From Isoetes taiwanensis (Eukaryota; Streptophyta; Lycopodiopsida; Isoetales; Isoetaceae), in contig JAJEKV010000030.1 of the NCBI GenBank assembly GCA_021234155.1, positions 16,110,003-16,174,002 of the forward strand: DNA of 64,000 bases, in the 5' to 3' direction. The translations under genes were made by a program, and so were the position numbers. Shown here in pieces: positions 10,348 through 21,049 of the stretch (position 1 is its first letter; the number at the start of each line of letters is the position of its first letter). Under the pieces are notes generated by a model. It did not search any database and was not told the origin of the DNA. It saw only the letters and a list, made by a program, of their open reading frames with translations.

Positions 10348-11780
10348 CCACACTACTTTCAGGCGTCAGACCTGGCCACCAATTGCACAATTGTGATCGA
10401 TCTCAAAAAGTACACTGATGAATCAAATGAAACGGAGTCCATGCTTTATGCCTTCATCCTAAATGTAAATTGAAAGCAGGGTAAAAATTAAGGACGATTA
10501 ATCGCAAATGGGCTATTTTATTTCTAATTCTTGGATTAAGATTTGAGAGATTAGTAGGATGAGTTTTGCATTTTTGGGATGTGCAATCGCCCATGTGTAA
10601 TTCTTTTTTATCTAGCTAGAAGAGAAAATCGCCCATGTCATGATTCTTTTATGGGTATTTTAAAAATGGATTAGCCCATATATGATCTTCAAAAATAATA
10701 AGTTTAAAAAATTGCATAAAATAACTGATATTAATAAGGGTTAACCTTCTTCATTATAACCATTGTTCATAATTGACATAGGTATTTTCGAACTAGACCT
10801 GATTTAGCAAGATTTTATGGCAGATATTTTATAGCAATGACCTCTGTAATGACTAAGAGATTTGGAAGAAGAGATTTTCTAGCACCAATTGTAGCAACGG
10901 TCTCTTTAAGCTCATAGAGGTTTGTAGAACCCATTGTTTATGCACAAAGGAAATATCAAGATGTTTATGGAAAAGCCACCATAACAGCTAGTACTAGACC
11001 ACCATAAAAAACAGTTGGTATGGAAGATATGGGGGTGTGATGTCCAATGTGATGCAAAATTTTGGCCATGACTATGATAATAAATTGTATTTCATTCCTC
11101 AATAGCTGAAGTTAGTTTATTGAAGTTGTGTAAGAATGGGAAAAAATAACTTGTAAATCAAATTGTATTTTCCATTAGAATAAAATATTTTTTTTGTTCA
11201 GAAAAAATTGCCCACATATTAATTAATAAAAATATAAAGACACTAGAAAATCGCCCATGGTTAATAACATAAAATATAATAGGTGCTCATAATTTTTACC
11301 CTGATTGAAAGATTACATCTCCAGCCATCTACAGTTCTAATAGAGATTGGACTTAATAAAAAGTTTGAACTATAAGAAGGTTGCTCACATCAAAAAAATT
11401 AATCTCTTCGCGAAATCTGGAGTTACAGCATGCACTATGAAAATCAAATCAACTAAACATGGCAACAATAAACTTCTTTCTCCAGTTCATGGACTTACAA
11501 AATCTGTATTTCAATTGTCATTTTCACATGCATACCTGAATATAAGTCTCTCAATGAAGTCGTCTTCTTTCATTCGTAGAAGAAAGCGTCTTGTCTCCTC
11601 ACCAAGAGCAGACCAGAAGTCAACGAATGCTTCACATGATAGCCTCACTGTGTGTATACATGGTTAGAGGTGACAGAGCTGGCTATAGACAATATATTCA
11701 ATCTTTCTGTTCAATTTTTTTATTGTCGCAAATCCTCAAAATGAATAATGATAAATTACACCCGGAGGTGCATTTGCTGC

Positions 11781-11845
11781 TCCAGAATCACGCCATGGCC
11801 ACAGAGATGCAGCATAAGAACCCACAAATTTTTGTTACATGGGTT
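11781..11845. repeat. dispersed direct repeat, copy 1
   Basis: Begins CCAGAATCACGCCATGG, includes GCAGCATAAGAACC and AATTTTTGTTAC, and matches 12446-12510 with few mismatches. In both copies ATGGC(C/T)ACAGAG opens a short frame (MATE.QHKN) that soon ends; on the opposite strand CCCAG followed by GTAACA resembles a splice donor in copy 2. It may be a duplicated exon/intron junction of an unidentified minus-strand gene. Confidence 0.55.
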
Positions 11846-12445
11846 GGGTTATGGAATGCATTCCGGCAAGCTCAACCTATTGAAAAATCCGAGACAGAGA
11901 AAAAAAATGCGGAAGCATGTGAGCATGGATCTACATCGGCCAGAGCAAATTTTTTAAGAGGGTCAACTCGGAAGGCTTGAATCCGAGAGCCCTCTGTCTG
12001 GATATGCGAATTCCAACAGAACAATCAAAAAAATTTTAAGCATAGATAGATCAAAAGCGCACCATCCCAATGCTAAACACAGAATAAACAGACCCCCGCT
12101 TTACAAAAATTATGGCCGCATCCTTTGCATCAAAATGCAGCTCCTATATTTACCGTTTACCTTCCTTCTCAACATGGTATATATAAGGCCTCTTCTCATC
12201 CTCAGATCAGACCTATACATCTATATAAAAATTTTTATGAACAGAACTGCTCCAACCTTTCAAATCAGTGCCGGATTAGAGCACTCAACAACGAAAATCG
12301 ATCCTTCACCTCAAATCCGGCTATGGATTGAAAACCTAAAACAGAATATGTATTGGGCAACCAGAAACGGGGATCTGGGCTTTACATAACAGAGCAATTG
12401 TTCGGATTTTCTTCGCTGAAGAAATATGTGAGCTCGTTTTCTGGA

Positions 12446-12510
12446 ATCCAGAATCACGCCATGGCTACAGAGACGCAGCATAAGAACCACAAATTTTTGT
12501 TACCTGGGTT
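12446..12510. repeat. dispersed direct repeat, copy 2
   Basis: Partner of 11781-11845, 665 bp apart. Downstream (12510-12720) is a GC-richer patch which on the minus strand could be a 5' exon ending in CCCAG before GTAACA; no coding support was found. Confidence 0.5.
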
Positions 12511-12832
12511 ATGGCGGCGGTGATCAAGAGCAGAGCTCGCCGGGATGGGGCAGAGCAAACTGGAGAAAGTAGAGCCTCAGCGAGAACATCAGATGGAGGG
12601 GATTTCTCCCCAATCCCAAACAGAGAGAACCCGAGTCTTGCCCAATCTTTGCAAAAACTTAGCCGGAAAATTCTATCCTAAACCTGTACCCAGGAAAAAG
12701 AAGCACAAGTGTCGCTAAAATATTAAAGCATAAAGGAATCGAATCTTCGGTAAATCAATTATATATGTGTAGATAATTTCATTGTCTACTAACCCCAATG
12801 CTGAGGACAACATTAATCCAAGGGGGGTAGAA

Positions 12833-14053
12833 TGTGACGTTCCAGGTATTTATATAGTATACGTTTATGAACGTCACCAGTATTTAACTAGACCTCTAAG
12901 GGTCAATAGGGGGTAACCTGGGTTCACTTAAAAGGAATTTTATTAGCTATGCTAATAAAATTAGTGGATAAATAACCTAATTCTAATTAGGTTATAACTA
13001 CTTAAATGGAACCAACAGGGGAGCGTCACCTGGCCCAAATCGACGGACCAAGTGGGACTTGCCAATTTGAGAGGAGAAATTGGGGTCCTACTCCATTTCT
13101 GCCCCAAAATTGATTGGGGAATTAACACTTCTTTGAATAGATAGAATAGTTAAATTCTCTTTCATATATTATTAGGATGATGATGGATACTTGAATGGTG
13201 TTTATGTTCTTTCTTTCTGCTCCCTCCGTGTATTGGCATAAGGGAAGGGTAGAGACCTGAAAGCCTCTGCGGCCTGTGCACAAGAGCCCACCTGGCTGTG
13301 AAGGCTATCGTGTGATTCAACACTAGACAACAACCGATGGGGCCAGGTATGGGTCCGACACTTCCTGGGTCGCGGGCGCGTGCCTATATGGACGTCTTGG
13401 GCTCGATGGGCGTGCCTAGCAGTCCATGGATTTTGAGGGGTTTCAAGTTGGGTACGGATGCGGGGGTCGCTAAGGAGGCACGCATTCTCTAGTACACCCA
13501 GGGAGCCATTATGTTCGGGGAGATGACATTTCCCTGACCTGCCTCATCGGACCGCGGAGATGTGACCCAGAGTAGTCTCATAGGGTGATTCCATGAGATT
13601 GCATCTCCGGAAGGCTACAATCAAGCCATAGCATGTTTCAGCCTATCTGCAAAGTGTGCACAAGAGGGGCGGATGGAGTGGACTACCCTAGCCATTGTCT
13701 TATGCCAACCAACGCCATGTTATACTTCCATCTGCTGATATCTTAAGGCCCTGACCGTCGGTTAATCCCATGGGGTCTAAGCCCGGGGTAGCGGCCTACT
13801 CATGATGTATTGCTCATGTTATTTATGGTTGTATTGTCTTTTCGTTGATGATGATGGATGGGCCACCCTTCGTGGTGGTATATTATTTCTGCATGATTGT
13901 TATATGCTAACATGTATGTATGCTTCCACTGTATAGGATCTCCATAGAGGACGTGGGACGAATAACACCTCCGTGTTCCTCGCCCGGACACTTGGCCATC
14001 CCAAGTGGTCCGAGTATGACGGAGGGCCCTACCATGGTGATGTAGTCGCCAGG
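12833..14053 (+). repeat. LTR in plus orientation (truncated)
   Basis: Starts TGTGACGTTCCAGG directly after a polypurine tract (12821-12832), as a 3' LTR does. It matches the reverse complement of 15522-17013 nearly throughout, with indels, and stops matching at about 14053, some 50-60 bp short of the LTR end. It abuts minus-oriented internal sequence of the same family, so the two LTRs form a large inverted repeat. Confidence 0.8.
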
Positions 14054-15507
14054 GAAATGGGCGGTGGATTTTCGCCGTCTCTTAACTGTAGGAGTTTCTG
14101 TCTGGTCAGGGCCGCGCTGGTTATCCGGCTCTGGGTTTGGTGGCTGCTGCTGCTGGTCCTGACTCCGTTGGGCAAGCTCCTCCACTTGCCATTGCTGCTC
14201 GCCCTATCGGCCTCTTCTTGTACGGCATGGGCAGCTGCCATGCGCTCCTCTGCCTCAACGAGGCGTTGGGCAGTAATCCTTCGTAGCAGCTCTGCATGAT
14301 AGCGGTCCAGCCGAACTTGCATGTCCAGCTGGGTGGCTATCAAGTAGTCCACCTTAAAGTAGGTTGGGACCTCACCCCAAACAAAAGTTTGGGTGGCCTC
14401 ATCGTACTCATAAGGAGAAAGGTCGAAAGGGCTTCCATCTATGATGGCTCTTCCATCACCCAGATATACATACTCAAGTCCCCAGACTTTTGGATCTCCC
14501 CTCTCCATCTCCCGGGTGTCATCCCCATGGGCAAGTTCTCGAATCCTGGCAGCTTCCCCCGGATAGCTTCTTCTTCCGTAACTTCTATACATGCAGGCGG
14601 ATAAAACTTGACTAGCATGAGCACTTGGTCGGGCTGTTCAACCAAGGTGTAGGGCTGCTAGAGGAGGTTAAGCTTTATCAAAAAGTGCTCGGACAAATGG
14701 AAAATAGGATAAGGAATCCTATGCCCGGCGACGAAGCGTTGCACGAACTCAGTCAAGAGTAGCTCTACCAGATGCGGGTCAGTAGCGAGGTGCTCTCCAA
14801 GTTGGGCAAATATTTGGGGCACACTAAAGTTGCTGGGACTTAAGGTACCTTTGGTGCCTGCCATATTCATTGGAATGGAGAAAGAAATGCGAGAGAGGAG
14901 GCGCTAGTAGGTGACAACGGCGTAGGGCAAAGGCGGAGGCGGAGCGCTTGAAGCTTCTACTCCGGCGGCTAGGGCGGACAGGCGAGGCGGGCGCTCAAGC
15001 GAAAGAAAAGAGTTAAAAAAATAACCGTCACTTTTATTTTTAAATTCAATTTTTTTTTTTGTTTTAACTTGTTTTTCCTTTAAAAAAAAAAAAAAAAAAT
15101 TATACGGCGGCAGAATATGCATTTTTATATGCGGGGCGCCGCTTGAATTATACGTGCTCCTCTCAAGATGACACCCAAATTAGAGTGGCGCCCGAGTATG
15201 TTTTTGGGCCCTATAACTGCCATTTCGATGCCGGATGTCGACGCTCCTAGGGTATTTGGACCATGCCCGACACGTTGGCGCAAAAATCTCGTCCATCCGA
15301 GCTACTTGGAGAAAGTTATGATGCTTGGAACATACAAACCCCTTGGTCCACCATCTGAACCTACTCACCTTACTATAGAACACTCTCCTACTCACTAAGT
15401 TAGTCCTCCCATAACTATAGAGTTGGGAAAAGTTTAACCTAAGACAAAGTCCCGTCAAATATCGAGTTAGACTATGGCCAGTGCAATGATTTGGTCTACC
15501 AAAATCA
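14054..15507 (-). pseudogene. gag-side internal region of minus-oriented LTR element
   Basis: Downstream of the primer-binding site on the minus strand lies an untranslated region with long A/T runs (15040-15100), then frames about 14870-14439 and 14592-14029. The first has an in-frame TAG near 14656; the second is 187 codons, rich in charged residues with a helical RRITAQRLVEAEERMAAA segment. Position after the PBS and composition suggest Gag, but I recognise no retrotransposon-gag signature or zinc knuckle. The frame is cut where the inverted LTR begins at 14053. No pol is present. Confidence 0.5.
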
Positions 15508-15520
15508 TGCTCTGATACCA
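15508..15520 (-). promoter_or_regulatory. primer-binding site (initiator tRNA-Met)
   Basis: On the minus strand TGGTATCAGAGCA begins two bases inside the LTR end. It is complementary to the 3' end of plant initiator tRNA-Met, the usual primer of plant LTR elements, and fixes the orientation of this element as minus. Confidence 0.85.
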
Positions 15521-15521
15521 C

Positions 15522-17013
15522 TGTGATGCTCCCAGAATCTATACGATGCCCCCATCGTACAAATATGGGAATTCCCCTCCCGTGGCGACCACATCACCAT
15601 GGTAGGGCCCTCCGTCATACTCAGACCACTTGGGATGGCCAAGTGTCCGGGCGAGGAACACGGAGGTGTCATTCGTCCCAAGTCCTCTATAGGGATCCTA
15701 TACAGCGAAAGCATACATACATGTTAGCATACAACAGTCATGCTGAAATAATATATCACCATGAAGGGTGCCCCATCCATCATCATCAACGAAAAGACAA
15801 TACAACCATAAATACCATGAGCAGCACACCATGAGTAGGCCGCTACCCGGGGCTCAGACTCCGTGGGATCAACTGACGGTCAGGACCTCAAGATATCAGC
15901 AACGAAGTATAACATGGCGTTGGTTGGCATAAGACAATGGCTAGGGTAGTCCACTCCATCCGCCCCTCCTGTACACACTTTGCAGATAGGCTGAAACATG
16001 TTATGCGTGATTGTATCCTTCCGAAGATGCAATCTCATGGAATCACCCTATGAGACTACTCCGGGTTACATCTCCCCAGTCCGATGAGGCAAGTCAGGGA
16101 AGTGTCCCCTCCCCGAACATAATGGCTCATTGGGTGTACTAGAGAATGCGTGCCTCCTTAGCGACCCTTGCATCCATACCCGACTTGGACCCCCCAAAAT
16201 CCATGGACTGCTAGGCATGCCCATCGAGCCCATGATGTCCATATAGGCATGCTCCTGAGACCCAGGAGGTGCCGGACCCATACCCGGCCCCACCACGAGG
16301 ACCGGCTATAAGCCTAGCACACTGTAGGAGTCTTGTAGCCATGCTAGGCAAGATCTCACCCCCGTTTCACCATTGTGCTCGTTGTCTGCTGAATCACGCG
16401 ATAGCCTCCACAGCCAGATGGGCTCTTGTGCACAGGCCGCAATTATTGGTTATTAAGGGGTCTAGCTAGAAAGATATCTAGTTCTAAGAGGCTTTCATGT
16501 CTCTACCCTTCCCTTAATCCAATACACGGAGGGAGTATAAAGAAAGAACATAAACACCATTCAAGTATCCATCATTATCCTAATAATATATGAAAGAGAT
16601 TTTAACTATTCCATCTATTTAAAGAAGTGTTAGCAGAAATACAAGCTATCTAGGGACTAACCAGTCTTTGGCTGGAGCCTTTATCACAGAAAGCCTCCAT
16701 TCCTCGGGTCTGTTGGAAAAAACTGGTAGCTGCTCCTCCTCTCCTCTTCCCCAATCGATTTTGGGGTAGAAATGGGGTAGGACCCCAATTTCTCCTCTCA
16801 AATTGGCAAGTCCCACTTGGCCCATCGATTTGGGCCAGGTGGCGCTCCCCTGTTGGTTCCATTTAAGTAATTATAACCTAATTAGCATAATTAGATAAAA
16901 TTCCTTTTAAGTGAAGCCAAGTTACCCCCTATTGACCCTTAGGGGTCTAGTTAAATACTGGTGACATGTCATAGTATGCATATATATACCATATAAATAC
17001 CTGGAACGTCACA
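15522..17013 (-). repeat. 5' LTR of minus-oriented element (about 1.49 kb)
   Basis: Read on the minus strand it starts TGTGACGTTCCAGG at 17013 and ends GGGAGCATCACA at 15522, with TG...CA ends, followed at once by the tRNA-Met primer-binding site. It is homologous to 12833-14053 in the opposite orientation. The outward neighbour at 17014 shows no internal-domain sequence. Confidence 0.85.
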
Positions 17014-18000
17014 ATTTCCTTTTCATTTTTAGCTACATCTTTTCCTCTATATTTATATGAACTCTCAATGGTTTGGCATGCACAAAAAGCCCTTATTTTT
17101 TAATAAACTTTCCCCCCCAACAAAAACTTGTAAAGATCATTTGCCAACATAATAGGGCAAAAAAGAATTATTTGCTAAAGTGGCTTTGTGGTTGGAATTA
17201 ACATCTGGGTGATCAAAGTGACATGTTTCCTATGAATCTCTAGCCTGAGATATCGTGCCATGTTGGCTGTTTACGTATGAATATTGACCTATACAGTAAA
17301 GTATATCTAGCTAAATTCTCTATGCTTGATAGACCTTTATTCAAATTTATTTCTCAAAAACAATTTTTGAGGATTAAATAAAAATCAAAAATTGTATTTA
17401 GGTCTTACTTTGTGGATATTAAGTGTTGAGACAATTTTAGGGATTGTTTCTCATAGAAAATAGATTTAGTATTACGCTTATTTTTTTTTTTATTTGTGGA
17501 GCCACATATAGAAGCTCCATTTTCATAACGATGATGTCTCAAAATAGAGCAGAGCTTGAGTTTTCTCTTTCCTTCTTTGTATTGTGATGACGGAAAGCAA
17601 AAGGCCGAAATGATGGAAGAGAATCTGCCTATGATACTGACCTATGCTTCTAATTCGATTATTCATAGGCTGCAAAATGGGTTTTTCCATCAGATATCCT
17701 TGAAGCTTTGCATATGCATCTCGTATACATATGCAGCAGAATATCATTGGAGCAAAACACAATGGATAATGATGGCGGGAGCAATCTACTCAGGTTTATA
17801 ACGCTCCTTTTGTCATTTTAAAACAAACGGATCTGAAATGGATAAATCTATACGCATCTATAAGATTTAAAAGGAAGTATTATTGTGGATTTAACTCTGT
17901 ATGCATTCTTGTTATATGCCAATGAATCATTCTTGCATTTTGTGGGTCTATCTAGTAAAACTATTTCAGATTCTATACAGTAATTTTGAAGTCCCATGAC
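17014..18000. other. no recognisable gene
   Basis: AT-rich DNA with short open frames on both strands around 17523-17801 that have no family motif. No terminal repeats were seen. Confidence 0.35.
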
Positions 18001-18050
18001 CTATTGGTCTCCGTGGACGTTAAAAAAACTATTCTATTCTATTCTATTAT
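18001..18050 (+). mobile_element. SINE/LINE 3'-end fragment with (ATTCT)n tail
   Basis: ATTGGTCTCCGTGGACGTTA followed by A6, CT and (ATTCT)n. The same CCATTGGTCTCCGTGGACG segment plus an (ATTCT)n-type tail appears inverted at 42228-42297 inside an intron. Only the 3' end is recognisable. Confidence 0.6.
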
Positions 18051-18109
18051 GATGGAAATTTTGGTCCAGGTTAGTTGTTTTGTGAATACCAATGCTAGTT
18101 AATCTATGT

Positions 18110-18755
18110 TACTTATGCTATGCTTTTGATTTTAGGGCCTGCTATGGTTTTACACTTAGATGATTGTTACTCTTGCTGAAATAGGCCTATAATATTTTTA
18201 AGATGATATGTGGATCTTTTAGAATGCTGTTGTACAGGTCATTTTAAGTGAGGCTGCATCTAGTAGATAAGTTTGCCCTGTAGATGCTTAGGTCTGCGTG
18301 CTTAGGTTGCAAGTAGACAACTGCTTTCTAGGCTGTGCATAGTGCGGAATAGTGGTCTTAGTTTGGCATGATTTTCCTTAGCTGATATACGGCTGGAAGT
18401 GTAGTAGCATTATTGTTTGAAGATTTATGCAAATGTTTAATTGCATATTATTGTGATATGATATGCTATGGTTTGGAGCTCTATGCTTTTCTACTTTTGG
18501 TTCTTTTGAGAAGTATATTGACTTAAGCCATGTGAAACTATGGACTAACAAAATGCTTAAGCACAATTGATACTTTCAGGGCTATAGGCATTGACAACAG
18601 AACCTTTATTGCTTTTTTTCATTGGAATTGAGCATAAATATCTTAGAGTAGCTTGTATATTCTATTATGTTTTAGAGTCTTATCTCAAGTCCTTAATATG
18701 ATTAAACAATAGGTGAAGGGCGATGAGCCATGTGGTCTTATAGGTTACCTGTTAC
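18110..18755. repeat. dispersed duplicated segment, uninterrupted copy
   Basis: A segment of about 640 bp starting near TTTTGATTTTAGGGCCTGC is nearly identical to 35895-36155 joined to 37533-37962. It encodes no recognised protein. This copy retains the empty site ATAGTGGTCTTAGTTTGGC that was used as an insertion target in the other copy. Confidence 0.85.
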
Positions 18756-20043
18756 TCCAGGTAACCAAGACTACATCTCCTAGATGTTTTATCATGTGCT
18801 TGGATGTACAAAGCAGTCTTACAAGATTGCTACTTATGGTTCAACGATATTTGGTATTCTGGTGGTTATAAAGGAATATAAATTCTGAATTTCTGAATTT
18901 TCGATTGTAAATCATATACATAGTGTTTGCTTAGTGGATTGGCTAAGAATAATAGCTGATAATATGGAAGATATTGACTTTGACACTGATATCTTATTAT
19001 ATTTGACTTATACACTGCGTCCTTTATATTTTTACATTACGAATTTAAAGATATCTAATTTTCACACTCTTATGTGATTATACATTCTTTTCTTTATATT
19101 TTTACATGAATAGATTAACTTTGCTATGAATATTTTACTGCTGAATATTTAAATATTACAGTTAGTGTGATTGTGGCCTGGCATAAAACCCAGGATACAT
19201 ATGTCGTGTCAGTCATTTTCGCCTTGAACCAAATCCATATATGTAAAACTTAAAACTTGTTTTTCATATTGTGGAAAGTAATCTTGGTGGTGAAGAGGAG
19301 GAGGAGGTAGTGGTGGTGGTGGTGGTGGTGGTGGTGGTGCAAGCATTAGAGATAGGAAAATATATCCTCTTTGTGTTAATTCTGTTTCTGTCCATCTTCA
19401 AAAGTGATTACCCTTGCAAAGTTTATATATAATACATACTCTTACCTTCAAAAATTAAATTAAATTAAATACCTCATCTAGAAAAGCCTTGTTCAAATAG
19501 ACCACGTTGTCCACCTCTTTTTGGAACCAGTCGAAGGATTTGTCAGATTAACCACAAACTGAATGACATATTCTAGTTGAGACATTGGTAATAGTTTATC
19601 CACCCAATGTCAAAGGCAAAAATTGTGTGCAATGGTGAGTTCATCTTTAGAAAACATATGGATGTTCAGATGATGTTATTTGATAAATAAAACTGCCTAA
19701 AGATCACCGTATTGAGAGGATGTTCAACATAGAGCTTCTAAGTTTTGAACAAAGAGGCCATGGCGCTTGAGTTAATCTTGGTGATGGTGGGGCTAAAATC
19801 TTTGAAAAGATGCAAAAACATCTCGAAAATTTATAAGCAAAATAGTGCCAAGTGGTAAACGAGAGAGAAACACGTGGCATAATGCCAAAAGATCGAAATT
19901 TAACAAAGTTTACTGAGTTCAAGAAATGAACTAAAAGACCCACTCTATTAGGGTCGTGAAGGTAGTGTCGTAATGTTTTTTAAGTTTATGATAGTGATGT
20001 GATTAAGTGATATGATCAGCTTTGTCTCTCCAACTTATTGGTG
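18756..20043. other. no gene; (TGG)n microsatellite
   Basis: AT-rich non-coding DNA. A GAGGAGGAGG run followed by (TGG)n lies at about 19300-19340. A 79-codon minus frame at 19704-19943 has no recognisable motif. Confidence 0.4.
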
Positions 20044-20350
20044 GCTACTAATTTTGATCCATTAAGCATTATTTGTTTCAATCTATAAGTAGATTTTGAT
20101 ATTGAGCGATTAACGATTAGCCAGATGGAGGATGAAGCGATTGACTCTCCAGAGGACACTTCTTTTTTGTAATTGCCGCCCGTGGCAGTCCCCATGATTG
20201 GCTACTAATTTTACTCCACTAAACATATTTGTTTCAATCTGTAGGTGGATTATGATGTTGGGTGATGAAAGTAAGTAGAGAAGGATGAAGTGATTGACTC
20301 TCCAAAAGACACTTCTTTTTTGTAATTGCTGCCGAGAGCAGTCCCTATGA
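20044..20350. repeat. 155-bp tandem duplication upstream of fructokinase
   Basis: Two imperfect copies with a period of about 153-157 bp. Each has GGCTACTAATTTT, TTTGTTTCAATCT, GGATGAAG(C/T)GATTGACTC and CACTTCTTTTTTGTAATTG. It lies about 0.7 kb upstream of the fructokinase start codon, in possible promoter DNA. Confidence 0.75.
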
Positions 20351-20615
20351 CTATACGCGTACTCTCTTGGAGTGCATATGGCCATGTATAATTTGGGGCC
20401 TGAGAACGAGAATAAGAATAAGAATAGGTTTTTAGTGTCCACGGAAAAGTGAGGAGAAGGATAAACCAATGGTACAACCATTGAATAAAAATGTGAAATG
20501 AGTCAACTAAAGTCTGACAAGTGGCTGCAGCGCTAGCCACGAGCATGAGATACTCGTCACCTTTAGCCATCCATCCTCTGCTGGGAGGACTGTTTATTGT
20601 TTATGTAGACTTTTT

Positions 20616-20684
20616 AAATCCACGTTTCTAGACTTTTTCGACCAAAACACTGCACACCGAAACTGACGTGAAAAAATCCCTTCT
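20616..20684 (+). repeat. direct repeat flanking fructokinase, left copy
   Basis: AAATCCACGTTTCTAGA followed by a T-rich run, CGACCAAAACACTGCACA and AAAAAATCC. A near-identical 68-bp copy in the same orientation lies 78 bp after the fructokinase stop, at 22993-23060. Confidence 0.8.
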
Positions 20685-20843
20685 TAGTATTACTGTATTG
20701 GGCGTGAATGGAGTAAACTTTTCTGAATTGATTAACCCATACTCCATTTCATGAGCAGAAGTCAGCAGCAGTCTGACACTACTATTCAGCGGCTGGTTGC
20801 TATGGCGGCAGCGTATTACAGATCTGTTTTATACATTTTTTAG

Positions 20844-21049
20844 TAGTTATCCATAGGCGAATCAAGTTTTTGTTATTGCATCCGCTTCATTTTGGATCAG
20901 GATCATTTTTGTGAAACGGAGTAAGTTAGTTATCCATAGGCGAATCAAGTTTTTGTTATTGCATCCTCTTCATTTTGGATCAGGATCAAGTTTTTGTTAT
21001 TGCATCCTCTTCATTTTGGATCAGGATCATTTTTGTGAAACGGAGTAGG
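20844..21049 (+). repeat. tandemly repeated leader sequence of fructokinase
   Basis: TAGTTATCCATAGGCGAATC starts at 20844 and again at 20927 (83-bp period). The inner part TTTTTGTTATTGCATCC through TTTTGGATCAGGATCA is then repeated a third time at a period of about 41 bp. The repeats run up to the start codon. The first copy ends GGAGTAAGT, a potential splice donor, whereas the last ends GGAGTAGGATGG at the ATG. An upstream in-frame ATG at 20975 is created by the repeats. Confidence 0.85.

Larger units (their letters stand above)
10348..12832. other. mostly non-coding; 3' internal end of an LTR element at the right
   Basis: Open frames at 11347-11980 and 12125-12389 have no recognisable domain. 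A 65-bp sequence at 11781-11845 recurs at 12446-12510. The last bases, AGGGGGGTAGAA just before 12833, form a polypurine tract, so the DNA immediately left of 12833 is the 3' internal end of a plus-oriented LTR element, although no pol frame is visible. Confidence 0.4.

Noticed and set aside
13973-14299. plus-strand 108-codon ORF
   Set aside because: Opposite-strand shadow of the gag-side frame and LTR end.
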